64,000 bases of DNA from Spirilliplanes yamanashiensis (GCF_016863475.1 NZ_BOOY01000001.1:124001-188000); one strand, 5' to 3'. Counted from the first letter of the stretch, positions 52,879-63,698 are shown. Made by a program: numbers and translations. Notes: generated from the sequence alone by a model not told the origin.

Positions 52879-53702
52879 GCAAGGTCAAGGGCATCGCCTG
52901 GTACACCATGCTCGGCGGGCTGAGCCTCATCTTCATCGCCCCGCTGGTGTGGATGCTGCTCACGTCGTTCAAGACCACCAGCGAGGCGACCCGCGTGCCG
53001 CCGACGATCCTGCCGGGCGACCCGACCACGGCCGGCTACGCCGAGCTGTTCGGCGGCAGCTCGCAGACGCCGGTGCTGCGCTGGTTCCTCAACAGCATGC
53101 TCGCCGCCACCGGGCAGGCCGTGCTGGTGCTGATCGTGGCCTCGATGGCCGCGTACGCGCTGGCCCGCTTCGACTTCCGGGGCAAGAACGTCATCTTCGG
53201 CGCGATCATCGCCACGCTGTTCGTGCCGATCTTCACGCTGATCATCCCCAACTTCCTCATCGTCGACCGGCTCGGCTGGCTCGACACGCTCTGGGCGCTG
53301 ATCGTGCCCGGGGCGGCCAGCGCGTTCGGCGTCTTCTTCCTGCGCCAGTTCTTCTCCCAGCTGCCCCGCGAGCTGGAGGAGGCGGCGCTGCTGGAGGGCG
53401 CCAACGCCTGGCAGATCTTCGTCAAGGTGATCCTGCCGCTGTCCAAGCCGGCCCTGGCCACGCTGGCCACGATCAGCTTCCTGACCAACTGGAACGACTT
53501 CATCTGGCCGGTGTACGTCCTGTTCAGCCCGGAGAACTTCACGCTGCCGCCGGGCCTGGGCACGCTGCAGGGCGCGTACGGCGTGAACTACCCGGTGCTG
53601 ATGGCGGGCGCCGCGCTCGCCAGCATCCCGGCGCTGCTGCTGTTCATCGTCACGCAGCGGTACATCATCGAGGGCGTCTCGCGCTCCGGCCTGAAGGGCT
53701 GA
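52875..53702 (+). CDS. ABC sugar permease 2 (MalG-like)
   Basis: A 275-residue six-helix permease with EAA loop 'EAALLEGANAWQIFVKVILP'. ATG in the ATGA overlap with permease 1. The GH43 gene follows 4 bp later, so binding protein, permeases and both GH43 enzymes are in one transcript. Confidence 0.94.
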   Translation: MSKVKGIAWYTMLGGLSLIFIAPLVWMLLTSFKTTSEATRVPPTILPGDPTTAGYAELFGGSSQTPVLRWFLNSMLAATGQAVLVLIVASMAAYALARFDFRGKNVIFGAIIATLFVPIFTLIIPNFLIVDRLGWLDTLWALIVPGAASAFGVFFLRQFFSQLPRELEEAALLEGANAWQIFVKVILPLSKPALATLATISFLTNWNDFIWPVYVLFSPENFTLPPGLGTLQGAYGVNYPVLMAGAALASIPALLLFIVTQRYIIEGVSRSGLKG

Positions 53703-53706
53703 GGCG

Positions 53707-55413
53707 ATGCGACGCCTGCTGGCGGCGCTGGTCGCGGCGTTGATCCCGCTGGTTCCGACGGCGGCGGCGGCCCACCCGGTGCGGCTGCCGGACAACCCGG
53801 TGTCGCGGTCGTTCGCCGACACGTTCGCCGACCCGGTGATCGTGCGCGGCGACGACGGCGCGTACTACGCCTACGGCACCACCGACCCGCTGCGCGAGGG
53901 CGAGCGGGTGTTCCACCGCATCCCCATGGCCCGCTCGACCGACCTGCGCACCTGGCGGTACGTGGGCGACGCGTTCGCCCCGGGGCAGCGCCCGGCGTTC
54001 GCCGACCCGGACACCGCGTACTGGGCGCCGGACGTGCGGCGCCACGGCGGCCGCTGGCTCATGTACGTCACCGTCACCGAGACGACGGTGGCCGAGGGCG
54101 CCTCGGCGATCGGGGTGGCGACCGCGCCGTCGCCGACCGGCCCGTGGACCTTCGTGGACACCCCGGTCGTGGCGCCCCGGGCCGCGCCCGGCGGCGGCTG
54201 GTGGTGGACGTTCGACCCCGCCCAGCTCACCGCCGCCGACGGGCGCCGGTACCTGTACTACGGCTCGTACTTCGGCGGCGTCTGGGTCAGCGAGCTGACC
54301 GCCGACGGGCTGCGGATCACCGGCACGCCCACCCGGGTCGCGATCGACAACAAGTTCGAGGGCGCGTACGTGGTGCGCAGGCACGGCTGGTACTACCTGT
54401 TCGCGTCGTCGGCGAACTGCTGCGCCGGGCCGACCACCGGCTACTCCGTCTCGGTGGGCCGGTCCCGCGACCCGCGCGGGCCGTTCCGCGACCGCGACGG
54501 GCTGCGGCTCGACGTGTCCCGCGCCGGCGGCACCCCGGTCATCGCGCCGAACGGCAACCGCTGGGTCGGCACCGGCCACAACGGCCTGATCACCGACCGG
54601 CGGGGCCAGGACTGGTTCGTCTACCACGCCATCGACCGGGCCGACCCGTACCTGGACGAGCCGTTCGGCATCAACGAGCGCCCGATGCTGCTCGATCGCC
54701 TCGACTGGGTCGGCGGCTGGCCGACGGTGAACCGCGGCGCGTGGGCGTCCGACGGCCGCGACACCCCGCCGGGCCGCGAACCGCGGGCCGGGCGGCTGCT
54801 GCACCGGCACTCCGACGAGTTCCGCGGCGGCGCCCTCGGCGCGGCGTGGCAGTTCGTGCGCCCCGACCCGGCGGCGACCGTGCGCGGGGGAGCGCTGCGC
54901 TGGCCCGTCCAGGCCGCCGACCTGACCGGGCCCGGCGGCACGGCCGGCGTGCTGCTGCGCGACGCCCCGCGCGGCGCCTGGATCGCCGAGACGAAGGTGA
55001 CCCTCGACCTGGGCGAGGACACCGTGCGCAACTTCCAGCAGGCCGGGATCGTGGCGTACCGCTCGGACGACGAGTTCGCCCGGCTGTCCAGCGTGGCCAT
55101 CTGGAACACCCGGCAGGCCGAGTTCGGCCTGGAGATCCCGTACGCCGGGCGCACCTCGTACGGCGGCACGATCGTCGGCACCCCGGGCGTCACCACGTGG
55201 CTGCGGCTCGCCCACCGGTTCGACGCGGTCCACGGCGAGCACGAGTACCGCGCCGGCGTCAGCCGCGACGGCCGGCGCTGGACGTGGGGCGGCACGTGGA
55301 CGCTGCCCGCGGGCGCGGCGGCACCCCGGATCGGCCTGGTCGCCCACGGCGGCGCCGCGCCGCCCGTCACCGCCTCCTTCGACCACCTGCGCTTCTACGA
55401 GCGCCGGTGGTGA
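53707..55413 (+). CDS. Secreted GH43 glycosidase with C-terminal beta-sandwich
   Basis: A 568-residue exported enzyme. Signal peptide 1-22. Five-bladed propeller with general base Asp42 ('FADPVIV'), pKa-modulating Asp170 ('TFDPAQL') and acid Glu218 ('KFEGAYV'). From about 360 on, a beta-sandwich domain ('DEFRGGALGAAWQFVRP') resembling DUF1349/GH43 C2 modules. Expected activity: arabinan, xylan or arabinoxylan side chains. The stop overlaps the second GH43 gene by 4 bp. Confidence 0.92.
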   Translation: MRRLLAALVAALIPLVPTAAAAHPVRLPDNPVSRSFADTFADPVIVRGDDGAYYAYGTTDPLREGERVFHRIPMARSTDLRTWRYVGDAFAPGQRPAFADPDTAYWAPDVRRHGGRWLMYVTVTETTVAEGASAIGVATAPSPTGPWTFVDTPVVAPRAAPGGGWWWTFDPAQLTAADGRRYLYYGSYFGGVWVSELTADGLRITGTPTRVAIDNKFEGAYVVRRHGWYYLFASSANCCAGPTTGYSVSVGRSRDPRGPFRDRDGLRLDVSRAGGTPVIAPNGNRWVGTGHNGLITDRRGQDWFVYHAIDRADPYLDEPFGINERPMLLDRLDWVGGWPTVNRGAWASDGRDTPPGREPRAGRLLHRHSDEFRGGALGAAWQFVRPDPAATVRGGALRWPVQAADLTGPGGTAGVLLRDAPRGAWIAETKVTLDLGEDTVRNFQQAGIVAYRSDDEFARLSSVAIWNTRQAEFGLEIPYAGRTSYGGTIVGTPGVTTWLRLAHRFDAVHGEHEYRAGVSRDGRRWTWGGTWTLPAGAAAPRIGLVAHGGAAPPVTASFDHLRFYERRW

Positions 55414-56417
55414 GGCGCCCGGCCGCGGCGGTCCTGCTGCTCGCCCTCGCGGGCTGCGGGACCGCCGATCCGGCACCGCCCGCCCCCTCCGCCCCGGCCG
55501 TGTCCGGCCCGTCGTTCACCAACCCGGTGCACGCCGACAACTTCCCCGACCCGGGCGCCCTGCTCGCCGACGGCACCTGGTACGCGTACGGCACGAACAC
55601 CGGCACCGCGAACGTGCCGGTGCTGACGTCGACCGACCTGGTGCGCTGGGCACCCGCCCCGGACGCGCTGCCCGAGCTGGGCGCGTGGGCGTCGCGCGGC
55701 AACACCTGGGCGCCCGAGGCCACCCGCACCGCCGCCGGCCGGCACGTCCTCTACTACACGGCCCGCTCCACGGCCACCGGCCGCCAGTGCATCGGCGCGG
55801 CCGTCGCCGCCAAGCCGGGCGGGCCGTACACCGACAGCGCCCGCGAGCCGCTGGTGTGCCAGGCCGGCGAGGGCGGCTCGATCGACGCCAGCCCGTACAC
55901 CGACGCCGACGGCGGCCTCTGGCTGCTGTGGAAGAACGACGGCAACGCGGTGGGGGAGCCGACGTACCTGTACTCGCAGCGGCTGTCCGCCGACGGCCTC
56001 ACCGTGACCGGGAAGCCGGCCCGCCTGTCCCGCAACGACGCGGCGTGGGAGGCGCACGTCGTGGAGGCGCCGCAGCTGGTGCGCCGCGACGGCCGCCTCT
56101 ACCTGTTCTACTCGGCGAACGCCTTCGACAGCGACGCCTACGCCGTCGGCTACGCCACCTGCGACACCCCGCGCGGCCCGTGCGCCGACGCGCCGGAGAA
56201 CCCGGTGCTGCGCTCGTCGCCGGTGGCCGAGGGCCCGGGCCACAGCTACCTGGTCACCGAGGCCGACGGCACGACGTGGCTGCTGTACCACGCGTGGGCG
56301 CCGGGCGCGGTGGGCAGCGTGACCCCGGGCCGCCAGCTCTGGCTGGACCGCGTCGACTGGACGGACGGCCGCCCGGTCGTCCGCGGCCCGACGGCCGACC
56401 CCCAGCCGGCCCCCTGA
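55410..56417 (+). CDS. GH43 glycosidase lipoprotein
   Basis: A 335-residue exported enzyme with lipobox 'LALAGC' (Cys16), so membrane-tethered, in contrast to the freely secreted neighbour. Single propeller domain: Asp47 ('NFPDPGA'), Asp159 ('GSIDASPY') and Glu219 ('HVVEAPQ'). GTG 55410 in the GTGA overlap; GTG 55407 is also possible. Last gene of the operon; galK converges with only 8 bp between stops. Confidence 0.92.
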   Translation: MRRPAAAVLLLALAGCGTADPAPPAPSAPAVSGPSFTNPVHADNFPDPGALLADGTWYAYGTNTGTANVPVLTSTDLVRWAPAPDALPELGAWASRGNTWAPEATRTAAGRHVLYYTARSTATGRQCIGAAVAAKPGGPYTDSAREPLVCQAGEGGSIDASPYTDADGGLWLLWKNDGNAVGEPTYLYSQRLSADGLTVTGKPARLSRNDAAWEAHVVEAPQLVRRDGRLYLFYSANAFDSDAYAVGYATCDTPRGPCADAPENPVLRSSPVAEGPGHSYLVTEADGTTWLLYHAWAPGAVGSVTPGRQLWLDRVDWTDGRPVVRGPTADPQPAP

Positions 56418-56425
56418 CCGCGCGG

Positions 56426-57577
56426 TCACTCCAGGCGCGTCGCGCCCGGGCCGGGGGTGGCCACGAAGTGGTCCGGGGCGGCGAAGCCGCGGTCGGCGAA
56501 CGCGCGCCGGACGGCGTCCGCCACGGTCTCCGCCGCGTCGGCGTCGACCAGGGCGATGACGCAGCCGCCGAAGCCGCCGCCGGTCATCCGGGCGCCGTAC
56601 GCGCCGGCCGTCAGGGCCGTCTCGACGGCCGTGTCGACCTCGGGCACGGTGATGGCGAAGTCGTCGCGCATGGAGGCGTGCGACGCGGTCAGCAGGGGGC
56701 CGATCTCGCGGACCCGGCCGCCGCGCAGCAGCTCGACGGTGTCGAGCACCCGCTGGTTCTCGGTGACGACGTGGCGCACCCGGCGGCGGGTGACGTCGTC
56801 GTCGAGGGCGGCCAGGGCGGCGTCCAGGTCGGTGACGTCGCGCAGGGCGGTCAGGCCGAGGGCCGCGGCGGCCGCCTCGCAGGTGCTGCGCCGGTTCGCG
56901 TACTCGCCGTCGACGAGCTTGTGCGGGGCGTTGGAGTCGACGACCAGCACGGCGAGGCCGTCGCGGGCGACGTCGAACGGGATGTGCTCGACGTCGAGGG
57001 TGCGGCAGTCGAGGAACAGGGCGTGTCCCGCCCGGCTGCGGACGGACGCCGACTGGTCCATGATCCCGCAGGGCACGCCGACGTAGGCGTTCTCGGCGCG
57101 CTGCGCCACCGCGGGCCGGCGGTCCACCGGCAGGTCGAGCCCGCCGAGGTCCACCAGGGCGGTGAGCACGGACGACTCCAGCGCGGCGGACGACGACAGG
57201 CCGGCGCCGACGGGCACGTCCGAGCCGAGGGCGAGCCGGGCGGGCGGCGGGTCGAAGCCGGCGTCGCGCAGCGCCCACACCACCCCGGCGACGTAGCCGG
57301 CCCAGCCGGGCACCGCGCCGGGCTCGGCGGCCTCGGCGGCGCCGAAGTGGACGGGGGAGCCGTCGTCGGAGACGACCGTCCAGCCGTCGCCCTCGTGCGG
57401 GGCGGCGGCGGCCACGGTGGTGTGCGGGAGCGCGAACGGCAGCACGTACCCGTCGTTGTAGTCGGTGTGCTCACCGATGAGGTTGACGCGGCCCGGCGCG
57501 GCCCACAGGCCGGCCGGGTCGGCGTCGTAGGCGGCGCGGAAGCGCTGCCGGGCGCGGACGGAGGGGGCGTCCGGCAT
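56426..57577 (-). CDS. galK: Galactokinase
   Basis: A 383-residue GHMP kinase phosphorylating galactose at C1. Signature 'GRVNLIGEHTDYNDGYVLP', ATP loop 'PVGAGLSSSAALE' and 'TGGGFGGC'. The start is 3 bp after the galE stop, so galE-galK form one leftward operon; galT is not adjacent. Confidence 0.95.
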   Translation of the reverse strand: MPDAPSVRARQRFRAAYDADPAGLWAAPGRVNLIGEHTDYNDGYVLPFALPHTTVAAAAPHEGDGWTVVSDDGSPVHFGAAEAAEPGAVPGWAGYVAGVVWALRDAGFDPPPARLALGSDVPVGAGLSSSAALESSVLTALVDLGGLDLPVDRRPAVAQRAENAYVGVPCGIMDQSASVRSRAGHALFLDCRTLDVEHIPFDVARDGLAVLVVDSNAPHKLVDGEYANRRSTCEAAAAALGLTALRDVTDLDAALAALDDDVTRRRVRHVVTENQRVLDTVELLRGGRVREIGPLLTASHASMRDDFAITVPEVDTAVETALTAGAYGARMTGGGFGGCVIALVDADAAETVADAVRRAFADRGFAAPDHFVATPGPGATRLE

Positions 57578-57580
57578 GGG

Positions 57581-58555
57581 TCAGGCCACGTGCGAGCGGT
57601 AGAAGGCCCAGGCGTCGCCGATCATGTCGGCCAGGGTGGCCTTCTGCGGCACCCAGCCCAGCTCGTCGCGGGCGCGCTGCGACGACGCCACCAGGATGGC
57701 GGGGTCGCCGTCGCGGCGCGGGGCGACCTCGACGGGCAGCTCGGCGCCGGTGACCTCGCGGGCGGCGTCGACGATCTCCCGGTTGGAGAAGCCGGTGCCG
57801 TTGCCCAGGTTGAAGATCTTGTGCTCGCCGGGCACGGCGGCGTCGAGGGCGAGCAGGTGGGCCCGCGCCAGGTCCTCGACGTGGATGTAGTCGCGCACGC
57901 AGGTGCCGTCGGGCGTGGGGTAGTCGTCGCCGAACAGCTGGAGCTTGTCGCGCTTGCCCGCGGCCACCTGCAGGGCGATCGGGATGATGTGGGTCTCCGG
58001 GTCGTGCCGCTCGCCGATCGCGACGCCGTCGCGCAGGTAGGCGCCCGCCACGTTGAAGTAGCGCAGCGACACCGCGCCGAGCCGGTGCGCGAAGGTCTCG
58101 CTGGTCAGCGCCATGTCGAAGGCGAGCTTGGTGGCGCCGTAGGTGTTGGTGGGCTGCTTCGCCGCGTCCTCGGGGATGGGCACCTCGGCGGGGTTGCCGT
58201 AGACGGCGGCGGTGGAGGAGAAGATGAACTTGCGCACGCCGGCGGCGCGGGCGGCCTCGAGCAGCCGCAGCGAGCCGACGACGTTGACCTCCCAGTACTT
58301 CTCCGGCTTGACCATCGACTCGCCGGCCTGGATGAGGCTGGCGAAGTGCAGCACGCCGTCGAACCCGGCCTCCGGCGTGAGCACGGTGGCGGCCTCGTGG
58401 ATGGGCGCGTTGACGTGGGTGGCTTCGGGCGCGAGTGCGACCGCGTGCCCGGTGCGCAGGTCGTCGAGGACGACGACCTCGTGGCCGGCGTCGAGCAGCA
58501 ACCTGGTGACGACGCTGCCGATGTAGCCGGCGCCCCCGGTGACGAGCAGTTTCAC
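57581..58555 (-). CDS. galE: UDP-glucose 4-epimerase
   Basis: A 324-residue extended short-chain dehydrogenase. NAD loop 'VTGGAGYIGS', catalytic 'SSTAAVYG' and 'YGATK' (YxxxK), and 'GTCVRDYIHVEDLA'. Interconverts UDP-glucose and UDP-galactose. GTG 58555 with GGAGAGG upstream; the frame extends further but without family similarity. Divergent from trpS. Confidence 0.94.
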   Translation of the reverse strand: MKLLVTGGAGYIGSVVTRLLLDAGHEVVVLDDLRTGHAVALAPEATHVNAPIHEAATVLTPEAGFDGVLHFASLIQAGESMVKPEKYWEVNVVGSLRLLEAARAAGVRKFIFSSTAAVYGNPAEVPIPEDAAKQPTNTYGATKLAFDMALTSETFAHRLGAVSLRYFNVAGAYLRDGVAIGERHDPETHIIPIALQVAAGKRDKLQLFGDDYPTPDGTCVRDYIHVEDLARAHLLALDAAVPGEHKIFNLGNGTGFSNREIVDAAREVTGAELPVEVAPRRDGDPAILVASSQRARDELGWVPQKATLADMIGDAWAFYRSHVA

Positions 58556-58585
58556 GGCTGGGCCTCTCCTGCTGGGGATGTTCGC

Positions 58586-60298
<1,713 letters not shown>

Positions 60299-60299
60299 G

Positions 60300-61241
60300 A
60301 TGACCAACCCGCTCGACCGGCTCGAGGCGGGAGCGCTGCGGCTCATCCGGGCCGGCCGGCGGCGCAGCCGCGTCTTCGACCACTTCTGCTGCGCCTACCT
60401 GCGCTACGACTCCGTGCTCGGCGGGCGGCTCGCCGCGGCCATCGCGTACTACGGCTTCTTCGCCGTGTTCGCGCTCATCCTCATCGCGTACTGGATCTTC
60501 GGCCAGGTGCTGCGCGGCAACGACGCCCTGGACAACCTGGTCGGCGAGTTCCTCCAGGCCAACCTGCCGTTCGTCGACACGAACGCCATCCAGGCCAGCG
60601 GCCGCACCGTCGGCATCGTCGGCCTGCTCGGCCTGACGTTCACCGGGATCGGCTGGATCGAGGCGATCCGCTCGTCGCAGCGGCACATCTGGCAGCTCGA
60701 CCAGCAGCCCGGCGACTTCCTCGTCCGGTTCGCGGTCGACCTGCTGGTGATGATCGGCGTGCTGCTGCTGGTGTTCGTCTCGTTCGGGGCGGCGTACGCG
60801 CTGGAGTCGCTGATCGGCTGGCTGTCCGGCGACCGGGTGCCGTTCGTGCTGGACGCGGTCAGCTGGGTGCTGACGGTGCTGGTCAACATGCTGCTCGCCG
60901 CCGCGCTGCTGATGGCCGTGCCGCGGCTGCGGATGACGGTGCGCCGCCTGGCGCCGTCAGTGATCATGGTCGGCGTCGGCATCACGCTGCTCAACACCGT
61001 CGGCCGCTTCTTCGTCGGCATCATCCAGCGCAACCCGGCGTACGGCCTGGTCGTCAGCGCCGTCGGCCTACTCGTCTACCTGTACGTGTTCAACCAGCTG
61101 CTGCTGTTCGGCGCGGCCTGGGCGGCGACCAGCCCGCACGGCTACGTCAGCGACTACTCCGGCGACCGGATGATCCCGCCGATGCTGCCCGAGCCCTCGA
61201 AGGGCGGGCGGGACCCCGAAAGCCCGGTGCCGGACGACTAG
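60300..61241 (+). CDS. YihY/BrkB family membrane protein
   Basis: A 313-residue inner-membrane protein with six helices, starting 'RLAAAIAYYGFFAVFALILI' as in YihY (UPF0761). Often annotated ribonuclease BN by error; real function unknown. Third gene of the trpS operon. The Pro/Asp-rich C terminus is cytoplasmic. Confidence 0.9.
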   Translation: MTNPLDRLEAGALRLIRAGRRRSRVFDHFCCAYLRYDSVLGGRLAAAIAYYGFFAVFALILIAYWIFGQVLRGNDALDNLVGEFLQANLPFVDTNAIQASGRTVGIVGLLGLTFTGIGWIEAIRSSQRHIWQLDQQPGDFLVRFAVDLLVMIGVLLLVFVSFGAAYALESLIGWLSGDRVPFVLDAVSWVLTVLVNMLLAAALLMAVPRLRMTVRRLAPSVIMVGVGITLLNTVGRFFVGIIQRNPAYGLVVSAVGLLVYLYVFNQLLLFGAAWAATSPHGYVSDYSGDRMIPPMLPEPSKGGRDPESPVPDD

Positions 61242-61247
61242 AGCGGA

Positions 61248-61253
61248 CATCAT
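61248..61253 (+). promoter_or_regulatory. Candidate -10 of leaderless small acidic gene
   Basis: CATCAT ends 6 nt before the GTG at 61260. Confidence 0.3.
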
Positions 61254-61259
61254 GGCAGG

Positions 61260-61676
61260 GTGGGCGCACTCGTGACGCTGGACCTGCCGGCCGACTCCCC
61301 GATCCGGGAGCTGCCGTGGATCATCACCATCGGACCCCTCGGCGACGAGGACGAGTGGGACCCCGTCGTCTGCGGCCCGTACGAGCGCCCGCACGCGCTC
61401 GCGCTGGCCCAGGCCGTCGTCGCCGACGAGGACCTGATGGCGGTCGTGGAGCCGCTGCTGCCGCTGGCGGACGTGGAGGCGGTGCGGGCCGAGGTCGACC
61501 GGGCAAGGGCGGCCGCCCCGCACGACCTGGACGGCGCGGCCGACGACGGCGACGACTGGGACGACGACGGCAGCGAGCCGGACCCCCACCGGGTGCCGCC
61601 GATCGTGCCGCCGTCCGAGGAGGAGATCCGGGCCGGTTTCGCCCGCATCGCCGCGACCCTCACGCGGGGCGGCTGA
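61260..61676 (+). CDS. Small acidic hypothetical protein
   Basis: A 138-residue protein with an ordered N-terminal half ('ELPWIITIGPLGDEDEWDPVVCGPYERPHA', in part 'PYERPHALALAQAVVADEDL') and an acidic Asp/Pro-rich C-terminal half. It resembles small actinobacterial proteins of unknown role. GTG 61272 is an alternative start. Its last 17 bp overlap the convergent TetR gene. Confidence 0.7.
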   Translation: MGALVTLDLPADSPIRELPWIITIGPLGDEDEWDPVVCGPYERPHALALAQAVVADEDLMAVVEPLLPLADVEAVRAEVDRARAAAPHDLDGAADDGDDWDDDGSEPDPHRVPPIVPPSEEEIRAGFARIAATLTRGG

Positions 61677-62253
61677 GCAGGGTCCGCACCCCGGCGACGT
61701 AGGTCTCCAGGTCGGGGGTGCCCGTCAGGGTGCGCTGCAGCGCGTAGCCCGGCACGAGGCTGAGCAGCGCGGCGGCGGTGGCGCCCGGGTCGGTGCCGGG
61801 CGGCAGCTCACCGGTGGCGACCGCCCGTTCGGCCAGGGCGTGCAGGCGGCCGCGCAGCGTCGCGTACCGCTGGGCGATGATCTCGCCCAGCGCCGGGTTG
61901 GTGACCGACTCGCCCCAGACCTGCAGCGCGATGGGGAACATGCCGTCCGGCCCGAGCTGCTTGTCGACCGTCCGCAGCACGTGCTCGATCGCCTCGGCCA
62001 GGGTCGGCGGCTGCCGCGCGGCGTCGAGGGCGAGCGCGGCGTCGAGCGAGCCCACCACCTCGTCGGCGATGGCCGAGACGATGTCCTCCTTGCTGCGGAA
62101 GTAGCGGTACACCGCGCCGACGGACAGGCCGGCCTCGCGGACCAGGTCCTGCATCGACGTGGCGTGCAGGCCCTTGGCGAGGAAGCAGCGCCGGGCGGCG
62201 TCGAGGATCTGGCGGCGGCGGGCGGCGAGGTGCTCGTCGGAGACGCGGGGCAT
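61660..62253 (-). CDS. TetR family repressor
   Basis: A 197-residue regulator with HTH 'TSMQDLVREAGLSVGAVYRYF' and 'SKEDIV'. The ATG at 62253 is 14 bp from the palindrome AACGAACGTTCGTT, and a near-copy lies before the divergent membrane-protein gene. This predicts autorepression and repression of 62355-63302. Confidence 0.92.
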   Translation of the reverse strand: MPRVSDEHLAARRRQILDAARRCFLAKGLHATSMQDLVREAGLSVGAVYRYFRSKEDIVSAIADEVVGSLDAALALDAARQPPTLAEAIEHVLRTVDKQLGPDGMFPIALQVWGESVTNPALGEIIAQRYATLRGRLHALAERAVATGELPPGTDPGATAAALLSLVPGYALQRTLTGTPDLETYVAGVRTLLSRPA

Positions 62254-62267
62254 GCGTCACATCATAA

Positions 62268-62281
62268 AACGAACGTTCGTT
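62268..62281. promoter_or_regulatory. TetR operator 1
   Basis: Perfect 14-bp palindrome AACGAACGTTCGTT, adjacent to a TTGACA hexamer at 62283-62288 that faces right. Confidence 0.75.
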
Positions 62282-62327
62282 CTTGACACGCGGCAGGGCA
62301 GAGGCGCACTCTCGATTCATCAAAGAG

Positions 62328-62341
62328 AACGAGCGTTCGTT
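62328..62341. promoter_or_regulatory. TetR operator 2
   Basis: AACGAGCGTTCGTT differs from operator 1 by one base and is 13 bp before the ATG at 62355. Centres of the two sites are 60 bp apart, about six helical turns, so both face the same side of DNA. Confidence 0.75.
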
Positions 62342-62354
62342 TTAGGAGATCCCG

Positions 62355-63302
62355 ATGAAGCGCTCCCTGCTGATCGCCGCCGCGGCGGTCGCCCTCCTCG
62401 CCCTCCTCGTCCCGCTGTACGCGGGCCCGGCCACCGCCCTGGCACCGCGCGACCTGCCGATCGTCGTCGCCGGGCCCGCCCCCGCCGCCGGCGCGCTCGC
62501 CGCCCGGCTCCCCGCCGACTTCGCCCCCACCGTCGTCGCCGACGCGGCCGCCGCCGACCGGGCCCTGCGCGACCGCGAGGCGTACGGCGCCGTCGTCCTC
62601 ACCCCGGCCGGGCCGGTGCTGCACGTCGCGTCCGCCGCCGGCCCCGCCGTCGCCGCCGCCCTCACCCAGGCCGCCCCCCGCCTCGGCATCACCGCGCCCG
62701 TCGTCGACGTCGTCCCCACCTCGCCCGACGACCCGCGCGGTGCCGGCTTCGCCGCCGGCCTCCTGCCGCTCGCCATGGCCGCCATGGCCGCCGGCGTCCT
62801 GCTCGCCCTCGCCGCCGGCACCCGCGGCGCCCGCCTCGCCGGCCTCGCCGCGTTCACCACCCTCGCCGGTCTCGTCGGGGCCGCCGTGCTGGACCTGTGG
62901 CTCGGCGTCGCGCCCGGCGGCTACTGGGCCGTCGCCGCCGCCGTCGGCCTGGTCACCGGCGCGATCGCCGCCACCGTCGCCGGCCTGGGCGCCGTCCTCG
63001 GCCGGGCCGGCGTCGCCCTCGGCGCGGTGGTCGTCTTCCTCGTCGGCAACGCGCTGTCCGCCGTCGCCTCCGCCCCCGAACTGCTGCCCCAGCCGTGGGG
63101 CGAGGTGGGCCAGTGGCTGCCCGTCGGCGCCGGCGCCACCCTGCTGCGCTCCGTGGCGTACTTCGACGGCGCCGGCGCCGGGCAGGCCGCCTGGACCCTG
63201 GCGGCGTACCTGGTGATCGGCGCCGCCCTGGCCGCCGCGGCCCGCACCCCGCGGCCCGCCCGCACCGCCGCCGCGCCGGACCGGGAGCTCGTCACCGCCT
63301 GA
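62355..63302 (+). CDS. Multi-helix membrane protein, ABC-2 permease-like
   Basis: A 315-residue membrane protein: one N-terminal helix, an extracytoplasmic domain of about 110 residues, then five or six helices from about residue 130, an arrangement seen in ABC-2/Pip-type transporters. 'NALSAVASAPELLPQPWGEVGQWLP' (in part 'APELLPQPWGEVGQWLPVGA') is typical of that group's C-terminal part. No ATPase is adjacent. GGAG lies before the ATG. Under likely control of the divergent TetR through operators 1 and 2; probably an efflux or stress component. Confidence 0.78.
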   Translation: MKRSLLIAAAAVALLALLVPLYAGPATALAPRDLPIVVAGPAPAAGALAARLPADFAPTVVADAAAADRALRDREAYGAVVLTPAGPVLHVASAAGPAVAAALTQAAPRLGITAPVVDVVPTSPDDPRGAGFAAGLLPLAMAAMAAGVLLALAAGTRGARLAGLAAFTTLAGLVGAAVLDLWLGVAPGGYWAVAAAVGLVTGAIAATVAGLGAVLGRAGVALGAVVVFLVGNALSAVASAPELLPQPWGEVGQWLPVGAGATLLRSVAYFDGAGAGQAAWTLAAYLVIGAALAAAARTPRPARTAAAPDRELVTA

Positions 63303-63324
63303 CCGGCCGCCGGGCACCACCCGC

Positions 63325-63330
63325 CATACT
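63325..63330 (+). promoter_or_regulatory. Candidate -10 of leaderless SCO4848-type gene
   Basis: CATACT ends 6 nt before GTG 63337. Confidence 0.35.
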
Positions 63331-63336
63331 CGGCGG

Positions 63337-63576
63337 GTGGTGCTCTCGCGTCGGTGGTCGGTGTTCCTCGTGCTCGTCGGGGTGTGGACGTGGGTGATCT
63401 GGCCGCGCTTCGCCGTGGCCATCTGGAACGACGACCGCTCGTTCGCGGCCGGCGGTGCGCCGACGTCGTTCCTGTGGGTGCACGCGCTGCTGATCGCGGC
63501 GTCGCTGGTCGTCGGGACCACGACGGGGGTGCTCGGCGTCCGCGGCTGGCGGGCGGCGCGTCGTAACGCAGGGTGA
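63337..63576 (+). CDS. SCO4848-type small membrane protein
   Basis: A 79-residue protein with two helices: 'WSVFLVLVGVWTWVIWPRF' and 'FLWVHALLIAASLVVGTTTG'. Size and the W-x-W-V-I-W pattern match the SCO4848 family, common in actinobacteria and of unknown function. GTG 63340 is an alternative start. Confidence 0.8.
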   Translation: MVLSRRWSVFLVLVGVWTWVIWPRFAVAIWNDDRSFAAGGAPTSFLWVHALLIAASLVVGTTTGVLGVRGWRAARRNAG

Positions 63577-63698
63577 TGAATCCCGCTGATCGCCGGTTAT
63601 ATTAAATGATCCTTACAATAATTGACCGGTCGCTGGCGGGTCCGTTGACTGAGGGCGCCTCGTCCCCTCCGGTGCGGGCTGCGCACGGAAAGGCGACC
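63577..63698 (+). promoter_or_regulatory. Promoter region of the chitin-binding protein gene
   Basis: It contains the most AT-rich stretch seen here (63596-63623) with TACAAT at 63614-63619, and a second option TTGACC (63622-63627) and TTGACT (63645-63650) spaced 17 bp. GACCGGTC (63624-63631) is a small palindrome. GGAAAGG (63687-63693) is the Shine-Dalgarno. Confidence 0.5.

Noticed and set aside
60300-61241. Annotation of the YihY protein as ribonuclease BN
   Set aside because: RNase BN was reassigned to RNase Z (ElaC); YihY proteins are membrane proteins without nuclease motifs.
63622-63650. DasR-type operator before the chitin-binding gene
   Set aside because: The short GACCGGTC palindrome does not match the TGGTCTAGACCA-type consensus known for DasR sites.
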